Source of the DNA: Streptomyces sp. NBC_01275
Lineage (GTDB): Bacteria > Actinomycetota > Actinomycetes > Streptomycetales > Streptomycetaceae
Length of the DNA: 64,000 bases
Direction of reading: 5' to 3'
Assembly: GCF_026340655.1 (NCBI RefSeq)
Contig: NZ_JAPEOZ010000001.1
Span: 744,001-808,000, forward strand
The translations under genes were made by a program, and so were the position numbers. Of the stretch, positions 18,137-26,512 are shown piece by piece. The notes below the pieces were generated by a model, which searched no databases, was not told the DNA's origin, and saw nothing but the letters and a program-made list of their open reading frames with translations. Position 1 is the first letter of the stretch; each line of letters opens with the position of its first letter.

Positions 18137-19255
18137 ATGGGCTTATCACCGGTTGCCGGTCATCCTGCTGTCGCTGTCTTCCGAGAGCCCCGAGGCGGGC
18201 GGCCCGTCCCGGTGCTGGGCCCACGGGTCGAAGCTGAGGCGAAGCGGGCCGCGCGCGTGCTGGCCGCGATGTCGACCCACGCCAGACCTGTCGAGCGCAC
18301 CCTCGCGCTGCGGCAGGCTGCCACGGTCGCCGGTGAGTTGGCGGCCGCGCTGTCGGATCTGGCTCCGGCCTTGGTCGGTGAGGGACTGCCGGCGGAGTCG
18401 ACCAGTCAGTCGTTCTTCCGGGTCCGTGAGGGGGAGCTGTCGGATCAACAGGCTGCCCTGCACGGTGTCCTGGTCATCAACCGCGGTCTGGAAGATCTGT
18501 GTGATGCTCCGCTGTCGGGTTCCGACCTGGCGCTGGAGGTGACCGGCATGCGGCAGTCGGTGCTCGATCTCACCGGCGCAGCGCCGGGCACAGACCCTGA
18601 TTCTGTCCCGCCGGCAGCCGTCCCCGAGGCCGGTGCGGGATCGTCGTTGGAGAGTATGTGGAGTGCTCGCTGGCTCATCGGTCACCAGGTCCATGTCCTG
18701 TTCAACATTTGCGCCGCGGTCGCCGTGGCCGACGCCACCCGCTCGCTGCGGCTCGGCGACGGCGATGCCGCACTGCTGCGGCTGGCAGATGCGACGGTGT
18801 ATGTGCGTGGCTTCCCAGCAGCCATGGCTCACGCCAGTACGATCCCCGCCGACTACTACATGGCGGCGATACGCCGCACCATGGCGCCTCCGTCGGTGGA
18901 CGTCCCGTTGAGCGGGCGCCAACATCGCGGATACAAGCTGTTCCGGGCGGCGATGAAGGACCTGCTGTCCGTGGTTCCCGACTCCTACGAGCACTTGGCA
19001 GCCCGCGCCCCGGAGCTGGCCGAGGCACGGGGTGCTCTCCTGGAAGCCGACATCGTGGATGCAGAACGGCACGTCACCCTCGCGTACTCGATGGTGCATC
19101 TGCGTCGTTCCATCGCTCAGAAACGCGGAGGACCCGACAACGCCGTCGCCGAACTACGGCTCATGCGCCATCGCCGTGCGGCCCAGTACGCCTCGCTGAT
19201 CCGATTCGGGGACCACTACGTCGCCGACGCCGTGGCCGGCCTGCGCCACTCGTGA
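18137..19255 (+). CDS. Unrecognised all-helical protein paired with dioxygenase
   Basis: The reading frame is open from far upstream; the 372-residue version from ATG 18137 is my choice, with ATG 18079 as an alternative, and neither has a strong ribosome site. The product is almost entirely alpha-helical without signal peptide. It has Phe-Phe-Arg-Val-Arg-Glu-Gly, Trp-Leu-Ile-Gly-His-Gln-Val-His and Pro-Ala-Asp-Tyr-Tyr-Met-Ala-Ala-Ile-Arg. The pattern of a helical core with conserved His and an Ile-Arg-x3-Met segment recalls, weakly, helical heme dioxygenase-type proteins such as the PrnB group; I cannot confirm this. It precedes the dioxygenase gene by 41 bases and is probably in one transcript with it. 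Confidence 0.5.
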   Translation: MGLSPVAGHPAVAVFREPRGGRPVPVLGPRVEAEAKRAARVLAAMSTHARPVERTLALRQAATVAGELAAALSDLAPALVGEGLPAESTSQSFFRVREGELSDQQAALHGVLVINRGLEDLCDAPLSGSDLALEVTGMRQSVLDLTGAAPGTDPDSVPPAAVPEAGAGSSLESMWSARWLIGHQVHVLFNICAAVAVADATRSLRLGDGDAALLRLADATVYVRGFPAAMAHASTIPADYYMAAIRRTMAPPSVDVPLSGRQHRGYKLFRAAMKDLLSVVPDSYEHLAARAPELAEARGALLEADIVDAERHVTLAYSMVHLRRSIAQKRGGPDNAVAELRLMRHRRAAQYASLIRFGDHYVADAVAGLRHS

Positions 19256-19296
19256 GTCCGCGCTTCCGCCGCCCACGCCCCAGGCAGGAGACCCCG

Positions 19297-20307
19297 ATGC
19301 CCGAGACGACGCCCGACACCGCCCAAAACACCGTCCTCGCCACAGACCGGGAACTGGATCCGGCCGATGCCGCCGCGTGCGAGCGGCTGGCCCGCACCCT
19401 GTGCACCCGCGGGCACGACCAGGTCGACAGCCTCGAGTGGGTGGCCCAGGCCCGGGACGCCTGGGAGGAGCTTCCGCTACGGCTGCGCCTCGAGGTGCGC
19501 CGGTTTCGAAGGCATTCCGGCCCGAACGGCACCTTGGTGATCGGCGGCCTGCCCGTCGATCAGGCGGCCCTGCCCACAACACCGACCGTACCCGGCTCGG
19601 TCCAGCGCCAGGCCACCATCGCGGCGGCGGTGCTCACCATGGTGGCCTGCGGGCTCGGCGAGCCTCTCGCCTACCTGGGGGAGAAAACCGGCGCCCTCGT
19701 GCAGGACGTCGTGCCCGTGCCCGGGCAGGAGACCTTCCACGGCAACGCCGGATCGGCGCCGCTGTCCTTCCACACCGAAAACGGCTTCCACCCCCACCCA
19801 CCCGACTATGTGATCTTCCTGTGCCTGCGTGCCGACCACGACCAGATCGCCGGCATGCGCATCGCCGGCATCCGCCAGACACTGCCGCTCCTCACCCCAG
19901 CCAACCGCCAGGCCCTGTTCGCATCGGAGTTCATCACCACACCACCACCCTCCTTCAGCCCCGACGCTGCCGCGACCGAGTCCGGCGTCAAGCCCCGACC
20001 GGTGCTGTGGGGAGCAGCCGAGGACCCCGACATACGTATGGCTCAACTCGTCACACGCCCGCTCACCCCTCAGGCCGCAGCGGCGCTGACCGAATTCGGC
20101 CGCGCCTGCGAGGCGACCGCCCGCACTCTGCGCCTGACACCCGGCGACCTGGTCGTCATCGACAACCGCGTCACCGTCCACGGCCGCACCGCCTTCCACC
20201 CTCGATACGACGGAGCAGACCGCTGGCTGCAACGCACGTACGTCACCGCCGACCTGCGTCGCTCCCGCGACCACCGCCCTCACGACGGCCACATTCTCGC
20301 CCGCTGA
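19297..20307 (+). CDS. Clavaminate-synthase-like Fe(II)/2-oxoglutarate dioxygenase
   Basis: The ATG start follows AGGAG. The 336-residue protein has the iron facial triad of the clavaminate synthase/TauD group: His-x-Glu in Ser-Phe-His-Thr-Glu-Asn-Gly-Phe-His and the distal His in Arg-Val-Thr-Val-His-Gly-Arg-Thr, followed by Arg in Trp-Leu-Gln-Arg-Thr-Tyr-Val for 2-oxoglutarate. Using Glu rather than Asp in the triad is typical of amino-acid oxygenases such as VioC and AsnO. It probably hydroxylates or desaturates an amino acid or small metabolite. Its partner is the helical protein upstream; no NRPS gene is nearby. Confidence 0.85.
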   Translation: MPETTPDTAQNTVLATDRELDPADAAACERLARTLCTRGHDQVDSLEWVAQARDAWEELPLRLRLEVRRFRRHSGPNGTLVIGGLPVDQAALPTTPTVPGSVQRQATIAAAVLTMVACGLGEPLAYLGEKTGALVQDVVPVPGQETFHGNAGSAPLSFHTENGFHPHPPDYVIFLCLRADHDQIAGMRIAGIRQTLPLLTPANRQALFASEFITTPPPSFSPDAAATESGVKPRPVLWGAAEDPDIRMAQLVTRPLTPQAAAALTEFGRACEATARTLRLTPGDLVVIDNRVTVHGRTAFHPRYDGADRWLQRTYVTADLRRSRDHRPHDGHILAR

Positions 20308-20999
20308 CCAGCGATATCTTCACCGTCGCCGGGTCGCCGAGGAGAACGACCCTCCGCCCGCACACGCCAACAGGACCGCCATGAGAGGACGCTGGCATCC
20401 TCCTGTGACTCAGCGGACTCCCAGTCCTCAGGGGGTCGTTCGATGGCGTGGGAGCGGAGTTGCTGAGCGAGGCCGCCGTCGAAGAGGTGGGTCGCGCCGT
20501 GCGCGAAGTCGAAGACCGGTGTCGCCAGCACCGCGACGGCGTGGACCACCTCGGCGAGGGTCGCGTAGCACTGTAGGGCGACGTCGCGAACGAGGGCGTC
20601 GATGTGTACCCCGTCGGCAGAGGTGGTCGAGGAGTCTTCGATGGGGCCGATCGCGATGGCGGCCCGCGTCGACATGTGGAGCGGGCCGTACTCCAGGGCG
20701 AAACTGCGGGTGAGGCTTTCGGTGGCGGCTTTGGCCGCGTCGTAGCCGGCCTTGTAGCGGTGTGCCCTGGTGCCGCCGACCGAACCAGGACCAGGATGGC
20801 GCCCGGCGCGCAGTGGGCTGCCACGGTTTCCGCGACCGTACGCAGGACCGCGTAGGTGGTCACCAGGTTGTCCTCGATCGCCGCGTGGAAGGCGTCTACG
20901 TCGTTGGCGGCGATCCGAGCGAGGTGGGGTACCCGTCCAGCAGCGTGGAAGAGCTCCACGCGTTCGGCTCCGTCGAGGAACTCGTCGACCAGCGGCGAA
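20280..20999 (-). pseudogene. Short-chain dehydrogenase (SDR) remnant with 4-bp duplication
   Basis: The C-terminal two thirds of an SDR remain: Phe-His-Ala-Ala-Gly in place of the Asn-Asn-Ala-Gly motif, the helix with Asp-Asn-Leu-Val-Thr, then the active-site Tyr-x3-Lys in Ala-Gly-Tyr-Asp-Ala-Ala-Lys and a Phe-Asp-Gly-Gly-Leu tail. The frame is broken at about 20787-20794 by a tandem TCGG duplication; removing four bases restores Leu-Val-Gly-Gly-Thr. The N-terminal nucleotide-binding Gly motif is absent; upstream sequence is instead glycosyltransferase-like. It overlaps the end of the dioxygenase gene by 28 bases. Confidence 0.6.
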
Positions 21000-21254
21000 C
21001 TCCCGCAGGAAGGCGATCGCCTCGGCGTCGCCGAACAACCTGGCGAGCATTTCCGGCCAGTGCAGGTGCACGATGTCCGGCACCACACCGACCAGGTGGG
21101 AGAGGTCTCCGGGGGGGGCGAACCCTGGTTCGTCGCGGTACAGCCCCAGGCACAGGACCACGGCCCCTTGGGCCGCGAAGCGGCTCTCCTGGAGTGCGAC
21201 GTAGTCTTTCCAACCACAGGTCCCGGGTATCTGGAGCACGCGGAGTCCGGTCAC
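21000..21254 (-). pseudogene. N-terminal glycosyltransferase (GT4-like) fragment
   Basis: A GTG start at 21254, with AAAGGGTGG upstream, begins Thr-Gly-Leu-Arg-Val-Leu-Gln-Ile-Pro-Gly and reaches Asp-Ile-Val-His-Leu-His-Trp-Pro-Glu, a pattern typical of the donor-side N-terminus of GT4 glycosyltransferases. After about 85 residues the sequence switches, with a frame change, to an SDR. The junction suggests a deletion that fused two genes of a lost sugar pathway. It cannot be active. Confidence 0.5.
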
Positions 21255-21621
21255 CGCACAGCCACCCTTTGAAATCCCTCTACGGGGCAGAGGTCCCTGA
21301 GTGCGGAGGGCTGGGGGTGGCGGTGCCGTACGGGTCATGAATCCTCCGCCATGTGATGGCAGTGCACTTGACGTGTTCGTGATGAATGTTCACCGGTGAG
21401 GAGGCAGGCAGCGCCCCGGATCCGAGATGTGGCCGGATCCCGCCATCGCTGGCGCGTGCCGACTTCTTCTCGACTGGGCTGCCGCGATCCATGCGCCGCT
21501 GCAGCCAGCCCGGAGAGCCGATAGGTACACCGATCCACCTCGACAGTTCGCCGATCGGCCATGGGCGGCCTCGGCGGGCGCGTCTGGTATGGGAGGTTAT
21601 GGTGCCGGGTAGTGCGGAACC
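21255..21621. other. Intergenic, no gene seen
   Basis: This space separates the divergent fragment at 21254 from the SRPBCC gene. No recognisable operator or ORF was found. Confidence 0.4.
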
Positions 21622-22584
21622 ATGCCCGACATCCCCCTGGCCGGAGTGGCGCTGCGAAGGTTACTGACGGTCGTCGACCAGACGGCGGAGTTGGCGACAG
21701 AGCTGGCGTCCGCCCTTCGGAGCCGACCGAATGACGCCCCGACCCGCACCGCGCCGACACCGCTCGGCGTCGATGCACTGGCGTTCGAGCCTGCGGAGTT
21801 CGAGGCCGTGGCCCGCCATCTGGAACCGCTGGACCGGCTGATCGCGTCCGTCCCGCCGAGTGCCGACGGGATGCGGTGGCGCTACCTGGACGAAGCCGTC
21901 CTGTTCCGCTGCGAGAGGCAAGTGCCGACGCCGTTCGACGAGTTCACCACACGCCTCGACATCAGCAAGGTCATCGGTCTGACCAGCGGCCATCTGGCGG
22001 GCTGTACGGATGTCCAGGCTCACGATGAGGCCGGAAGGCCGATTCGGCAGCTCGAGCGGAGCATCAACCGGGCCCAGCCCGCCTACCTCGCGCTGTGCGG
22101 CGCCGACGTACTCGACGTCTGCAAGCTGGAGACCATCGACTACGGCCCGGACGAGCAGCTGCTGCGCTGGCGGCAGGTCCACAGCGAGAACGCCTCCGCG
22201 CTTCAGGACGACGGCTCGGTGTCCTTCGCCCGGACCGGGGGCGGCACCAGAGTGACCATCTGCGCCTATCAGCAGTTCGCCCTCCCACCGTTGTGGCGGG
22301 CGATCACCCCCACGCTGTGGCCCGCGGTCCGGCGCGCTCTGGTGGAGGACGCCTACCGCAGGTCCTTCCACACCACCCTGAATACCATCGCGGCACACGG
22401 GCAGGGCAGCACAGGGCCGGTCGCGGAGACGTCCGGCGCCGACTTCTCGCTCCGGGACGCCGTCGCCCGCGTGGCCGAGCCGTTGAACCCGTTGGCCGGG
22501 TTGGCCCCGTGGAGGCCGACACGGCCCGAGTACACCGACAGTTCCGGCTTCCGTCACTTCAGGCCCGAGAGGCAGCCCCGTTGA
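21622..22584 (+). CDS. SRPBCC-like protein coupled to beta-propeller
   Basis: The 320-residue protein has a helical N-terminus. Its middle section looks like an SRPBCC/START-type ligand-binding fold, with alternating strands such as Leu-Leu-Arg-Trp-Arg-Gln-Val-His-Ser-Glu-Asn-Ala-Ser, Gly-Gly-Gly-Thr-Arg-Val-Thr-Ile-Cys-Ala-Tyr and Pro-Pro-Leu-Trp-Arg-Ala. A helix of the size that closes such cavities follows. These folds hold hydrophobic ligands or act as cyclases or hydrolases; no catalytic residues can be assigned. Its stop overlaps the TTG start of the next gene (TTGA), implying stoichiometric translation of both. Confidence 0.55.
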   Translation: MPDIPLAGVALRRLLTVVDQTAELATELASALRSRPNDAPTRTAPTPLGVDALAFEPAEFEAVARHLEPLDRLIASVPPSADGMRWRYLDEAVLFRCERQVPTPFDEFTTRLDISKVIGLTSGHLAGCTDVQAHDEAGRPIRQLERSINRAQPAYLALCGADVLDVCKLETIDYGPDEQLLRWRQVHSENASALQDDGSVSFARTGGGTRVTICAYQQFALPPLWRAITPTLWPAVRRALVEDAYRRSFHTTLNTIAAHGQGSTGPVAETSGADFSLRDAVARVAEPLNPLAGLAPWRPTRPEYTDSSGFRHFRPERQPR

Positions 22585-23819
22585 CCCCGCTCACCACCCA
22601 GCCGCACGAGTACCCGTACGCCTTCCACATCGCCCTCGACGGCAACGGCCTCAACGGCCTGGAAGGCCGGGCAGGCGTCTGCGTCTTCCGCTACGACCCC
22701 GCCACCGGCCGGTACGCGTACAAGATCGAGTACTACGACGGCATCGCCGGCGGTCATGCCGTCAGCGTCAGCCCGGACCGCTCGCTCGGGTTCCTCGGCA
22801 ACACCGGCCAGCACCTGCTCTTCTACGACACCACGGCCCTCGCCGAGACCGACCGCCTGTCCACCCTGCGGATCGAGCCCACCGACTCGTCCATCAAAGG
22901 CACCACGCACATCGCCTGGCTGGGAAACCGGGAGATCGTCGGTGCGATCGGCGAGCACCTGTGGCGGTTCGACATCGACCAGCTCGGCCGTCCCGAGCGC
23001 CTGGGCCCGCACGGCCTGAAGCTGCCCCATGCCATGAAGACCACGGCCTCCGGCCGATACCTCGTCTACGGCGGCATGGACCACCCCGGTCGCGGCGAGG
23101 CCCGCGAGGTCGGCATCTTCGACCTGCGCACGGGCACAGCCCACCGCGTCGACTTGCCGGCCACCTGCTGGCATGTGGCCGTTCATCCCCGCGAAGACCG
23201 CTTCTACGCCCTCTCCTTCCGTGTCCTCCCCCAGGAAGGACACGACTGGCACGAGTGGGCCATGGCCTACCTCAAGGAGTACGTCTTCGAGATCGACGCC
23301 GAACACGGACAGGTCCTGCGCCACTGGACGGCCCCGCGTGAGACCCCGGCGCACATCAACTCGGACGTCTGCGTCTCCGATCGCGAACTGATCTACTGCA
23401 ACGGCGGCAGCGGCACCATCGTCATGATCGACCTGGACGATTTCTCCACCCACCGGATCATCGACGAGCGCCCCGGCCTGCCCGAGCAGCTGCTCGCCGG
23501 CCGGCAGGCACTGCACCAGGTGACCGACGCCTTCACCCGCGGCTCGCCGGCCGCGAGCAGCAGGCACTTCCTCGCAGCGCTGCGGGTCTCGCGCGGAACG
23601 CTGCTCGATTCGGTGTACGCCTGTCAGCTCTCCGCCGACCAGAGTCTGCTGTTCACCGCCAACCGGGGACTCAATACCGTCACCGTCTACGACTATCCGG
23701 CCAACACTGTCCGGCAGCGGGTGCGCATGCCGCAGCTGCAGCAGTACGTCGACGGCCTCCCTTGGAGACACGATCCGCGTCTTGGCTTCCACCACAGCAC
23801 GCTGATCTCTCCTGCGTGA
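22581..23819 (+). CDS. Beta-propeller protein, 412 aa
   Basis: I start this gene at TTG 22581, overlapping the SRPBCC stop by four bases; the open frame extends farther upstream only as an artefact. The protein is a run of four-stranded blades with regularly spaced patterns such as Val-Ser-Pro-Asp-Arg-Ser-Leu, Asp-Leu-Arg-Thr-Gly and Tyr-Ala-Cys-Gln-Leu-Ser-Ala-Asp-Gln-Ser, fitting a six- or seven-bladed lactonase/quinoprotein-type propeller. There is no signal peptide, so it is cytosolic unless exported with its partner. Several His and Asp residues could bind metal. The pair is unfamiliar to me. Confidence 0.6.
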   Translation: MTPLTTQPHEYPYAFHIALDGNGLNGLEGRAGVCVFRYDPATGRYAYKIEYYDGIAGGHAVSVSPDRSLGFLGNTGQHLLFYDTTALAETDRLSTLRIEPTDSSIKGTTHIAWLGNREIVGAIGEHLWRFDIDQLGRPERLGPHGLKLPHAMKTTASGRYLVYGGMDHPGRGEAREVGIFDLRTGTAHRVDLPATCWHVAVHPREDRFYALSFRVLPQEGHDWHEWAMAYLKEYVFEIDAEHGQVLRHWTAPRETPAHINSDVCVSDRELIYCNGGSGTIVMIDLDDFSTHRIIDERPGLPEQLLAGRQALHQVTDAFTRGSPAASSRHFLAALRVSRGTLLDSVYACQLSADQSLLFTANRGLNTVTVYDYPANTVRQRVRMPQLQQYVDGLPWRHDPRLGFHHSTLISPA

Positions 23820-24100
23820 ACGCGCATTCATGTCTGGAAGTGCGTTCCGGTCGGCCGATGGCAAACCTGTCCTCAATGGTGCCGTTGATGCGGCGACACC
23901 TCGGTGTACGCGGTCGTGCACAACATCTGTGCGTACGCCGGGCGCTGAGCGTCCGTCCGCAGCGGCCGCGGTCCAAGAGGGGAACGCACAGGTAGTCGGT
24001 GACGGGCGAGGTCGCGCCAGGGGCCCGGCCCGGTGGGTGGGCGGCGGGCGCCCTCGCTCGTGCACCCCACACGCTCGCCGGTCTGGATCGTTGGTCCGGG
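23820..24100. other. Intergenic, no gene seen
   Basis: No supported coding region lies between the propeller gene and the acyl-CoA oxidase remnant. Short frames here overlap one another on both strands. Confidence 0.35.
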
Positions 24101-24520
24101 CATGATGATCAACACCCATCCCGTGATCGGCTCTCACCCGGATCTCGACAGCGCCAGGCTCACCGACGCTCTCTTTGACGACGGCCCGAGGGCACCGATG
24201 TCCACGCGATGCGGCGCAAGGCGGTCTCGACCGACCTGTTCCGTCACCGCAGCAATGCCGGTACCGAAGAGAGGTGGCAGCTCTCCTACGACCGGCTGCG
24301 GGCCCTGAACGAGGAACTCCTCTCCCCCGAGGACCTGGCGCGGGATCCGCGGGCGCTGGCCGCCCTGCACGAGTGGAGCGCGGTGGTGGACGGTGCGACG
24401 GCGACCGTGGCCGGCATCCACTACAACCTCTTCCTCGGGAGCCTGCTCGACGACCGCCTCTCACCGCCGCGCGACCTCAGCGCGTTCAGCGGTCTGGCCC
24501 GCACCGGCACGATCACCCCG
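24101..24520 (+). pseudogene. Acyl-CoA oxidase/dehydrogenase N-terminal fragment, frameshifted
   Basis: The 24101 frame (Met-Met-Ile-Asn-Thr-His-Pro) joins, after a one-base correction near 24183, to a frame with Ala-Val-Ser-Thr-Asp-Leu-Phe-Arg-His-Arg, Leu-Asn-Glu-Glu-Leu and Val-Ala-Gly-Ile-His-Tyr-Asn-Leu-Phe-Leu-Gly-Ser-Leu. This resembles the N-terminal helical domain of acyl-CoA oxidase-type flavoproteins of actinomycetes. It ends abruptly after about 130 residues, before the GNAT gene on the other strand. The FAD domain is missing, so it is non-functional. Confidence 0.5.
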
Positions 24521-24622
24521 CCAGGGCAGAGGCGACGGCACACACGGAGCGCGCGGCGTCCAGCGGCTCCTGCATGCCGGCCACCATGCAGGCGAAGCCG
24601 GTGCCCCGCCAGCCGGCCCGCG

Positions 24623-25129
24623 TCATTCCGAAGGAATGCGAAACTCGAATTCGGGACGGTCCCACGGCACGGCGGGCGGGTTCGCAAACGCGGTCCCGGT
24701 CCGCACCGCACCCACGCGGTGGTAGAAGTCCTCGGCGGGAACATGCGACACGACCTTGACACAGTCGAGCCCGGCGGCACGGGCCTCGGACTGCATGTGC
24801 GCCACGAGCAGCCGTCCTATACCACGTCCTTGCGCTTCGTCGGCGACGAACAGCAGGTCGAGCTCCGGTGGAGCGAGGACGAGCGAGTAGAACCCGATGA
24901 CCCGGCCTCCATGCTCGTCGGCGCAGACGGCTACGAAGGCGCGGTGGGCCTCGATGTAATCAGGACCGACCCGGTAGCCCGCCACTGCGGCTGCGTACTT
25001 ACCCTCGTAGGCGCCTGAGCCACGCACGAGCCGCGTGAGCCGTTTGGCATCCCGCGCGACTGCCCTCCGTATCGTGATCGGCTGGCTGATCGGGGAAGTG
25101 CGTGAACTCATCGGGAGAGTATTTCGCAC
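24623..25129 (-). CDS. GNAT-family N-acetyltransferase
   Basis: A 168-residue single-domain protein with the GNAT order. It has an Ile-Thr-Ile-Arg-Arg-Ala start strand, beta-4 at Leu-Asp-Leu-Leu-Phe-Val, and the acetyl-CoA pyrophosphate loop Gln-Gly-Arg-Gly-Ile-Gly-Arg-Leu-Leu. Val-Ser-His-Val-Pro-Ala-Glu-Asp-Phe-Tyr-His-Arg-Val-Gly-Ala follows. The start may be GTG 25129 or ATG 25111; neither has a clear ribosome site. The substrate is unknown. It stands alone between gene fragments. Confidence 0.8.
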   Translation of the reverse strand: MRNTLPMSSRTSPISQPITIRRAVARDAKRLTRLVRGSGAYEGKYAAAVAGYRVGPDYIEAHRAFVAVCADEHGGRVIGFYSLVLAPPELDLLFVADEAQGRGIGRLLVAHMQSEARAAGLDCVKVVSHVPAEDFYHRVGAVRTGTAFANPPAVPWDRPEFEFRIPSE

Positions 25130-25333
25130 CGGGGAGTGCCTTCCTGCGGCGGTTCGGCTGCTCGGGCAGGCGTTCCTGCACCGCTCCCGGGAACCACTCG
25201 TGCGAGCGCAACCGATCTCACGCCGAAGCCGCGCCGGAGCGCTTCGGTGCGGCTTCGGCGTCTCACGGCTCCGCGCGGAGGTCCCCGTCGGAACGGTTCC
25301 TGGCGGGCCTCACTGCCCCTATGACGGGGGTCA

Positions 25334-25390
25334 TGACTGTGTGGGCCTGACCAGGTGGAACACCTCGCGGGCGGCGTAGCGTTTAAGGCA
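25334..25390 (-). pseudogene. IS110-family transposase C-terminal scrap
   Basis: On the minus strand about 18 codons read Arg-Cys-Leu-Lys-Arg-Tyr-Ala-Ala-Arg-Glu-Val-Phe before a stop, matching the C-terminal pattern of IS110-type transposases. Nothing upstream continues it; the adjacent sequence is the truncated small gene on the plus strand. It marks an old insertion or deletion boundary. Confidence 0.4.
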
Positions 25391-25647
25391 TCGGCCGATC
25401 GGCCGAACCGCTGGACGCGTGGGAGACGCACGAGAACGCCTGGCGGCCGTCGTCCCGGCCCGCCTCCTCCGGCTGGGATCCCGAGGACACGGCGGAGATC
25501 GCCCGGCTGCGGGCGAGGGAACTCGAACTCGCGGGGCTGATCGTCGCCCATGCGTTCTGGAGCGGCCTCGCCGCGGCCGACGTCGCCGCGGCCCGTGACG
25601 CGCTCAAGCACCACCACGAGCAGAAGACCGCCGACGCCTCCCGCTAG
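25387..25647 (+). pseudogene. Small helical protein lacking its start
   Basis: The frame after the TAA at 25384 has no ATG, GTG or TTG start before Glu-Pro-Leu-Asp-Ala-Trp-Glu-Thr-His-Glu-Asn-Ala-Trp. It then reads a plausible Streptomyces small protein with Asp-Thr-Ala-Glu-Ile-Ala-Arg-Leu-Arg-Ala-Arg-Glu and Lys-His-His-His-Glu-Gln. Its first codons appear to have been replaced by the IS110 scrap. The family is not recognised. Confidence 0.45.
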
Positions 25648-25813
25648 CCGCCGACCGGTTTCCCCGCGCCGGTCGGCAGCAGCACCGGGCCTGGTTGTAG
25701 TGGAGGTCGCGGCCGCGCTGCCGGGGAGGGCGTGGAGGTTCGCCGTCACCGCACTCGCCGTGCGGGGTCCCGGTCGCTGCGGACTGGGACCCCGCACGAC
25801 TTACTCACGCAGG

Positions 25814-26512
25814 TCAGCTCGGCTGGTCTCCGGTGTAGCGGAAGATACCGCCGGCGGAGTTCACGACCCAGACGGTGCCGTCGGCAGCCGCGCCGACGTC
25901 GACCGCGGCGCCGGGGATGCCGGTCCAGGGGTTGGCGTCGTGGCCGGTGTAGCGGTAGATCTGGTCGGAGGAGTTGACGCCCCAGACGTTCGTCCGGGAG
26001 CCGACGGAGATCCGGGACAGGCCGCCGGAGATGCCCACCCAGTCGGTGGAGCCCTGGTCCCCGGTGTAACGGAAGATCGCGCCCGCGGAGTTCACGTGCC
26101 ACACCGTCCCGTCCGCGGCCACACCGATGTCCACCGCACGACCCGGGATACCGATCCACGGGTTCGCGTCGTGCCCGGTGTACCGGTAGATCTGCCCCAG
26201 CGAGTTCACCCCCCACACATGAGTACGCGACCCCACCGAGATGCGGGTCAACCCGCCGGATACGCCCACCCAGTCGGTGGAGCCCTGGTCCCCGGTGTAA
26301 CGGAAGATCCCACCGGCGGAGTTCACGTGCCACACCGTGCCGTCGGCGGCCACACCGATATCGACCGCCTTGCCCGGGATGCCGATCCACGGGTTCGCGT
26401 CGTGCCCGGTGTACCGGTAGATCTGCCCCAGCGAGTTCACCCCCCACACATGAGTACGCGACCCCACCGAGATCGTCGTCAGACCACCAGAGATCTGCTT
26501 CCAGTCAGCCAC
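25814..26512 (-). CDS. Tectonin-type beta-propeller lectin
   Basis: The GTG at 26512 follows a GAAAGGGG ribosome site and gives a 232-residue protein beginning Ala-Asp-Trp-Lys-Gln-Ile-Ser-Gly-Gly-Leu; the longer frame to 26584 has no such support. It consists of three ~77-residue units, each with two short blades: Ile-Ser-Val-Gly-Ser-Arg-Thr-His-Val-Trp-Gly-Val-Asn, then Val-Asp-Ile-Gly-Val-Ala-Ala-Asp-Gly-Thr-Val-Trp and Phe-Arg-Tyr-Thr-Gly-Asp. This is the tectonin/TECPR pattern, giving a six-bladed propeller like fish-egg lectin and tachylectin-1. Such proteins bind sugars or modified glycans. No signal peptide is present. Confidence 0.85.
   Translation of the reverse strand: MADWKQISGGLTTISVGSRTHVWGVNSLGQIYRYTGHDANPWIGIPGKAVDIGVAADGTVWHVNSAGGIFRYTGDQGSTDWVGVSGGLTRISVGSRTHVWGVNSLGQIYRYTGHDANPWIGIPGRAVDIGVAADGTVWHVNSAGAIFRYTGDQGSTDWVGISGGLSRISVGSRTNVWGVNSSDQIYRYTGHDANPWTGIPGAAVDVGAAADGTVWVVNSAGGIFRYTGDQPS
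26000..26480 (-). repeat. 231-bp tandem repeats in tectonin gene
   Basis: The segment starting GATCTGCCCCAGCGAGTTCA recurs at about 26190 and 26421, 231 bases apart. The two units are almost identical in DNA, while the third unit (from about 25959) has diverged. Near-identity points to recent duplication or gene conversion between units. Confidence 0.75.

Noticed and set aside
17237..19255. A 672-residue plus-strand protein
   Set aside because: The part before 18137 is antisense to the caspase remnant and intergenic DNA and has no domain or ribosome site; only the downstream part is coherent.
22095..23819. A 574-residue propeller protein starting inside the SRPBCC gene
   Set aside because: The first 160 residues are an out-of-frame shadow of the SRPBCC gene; the TTG overlap at 22581 is a better start.
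22554..24464. Long minus-strand ORF opposite the propeller gene
   Set aside because: A typical high-GC antisense frame; composition is Arg/Gly/Val-rich and lacks domain signatures.
25814..26512. CRISPR-like repetition
   Set aside because: The repeats are in frame, 231 bp long and encode propeller blades, so they are protein repeats.
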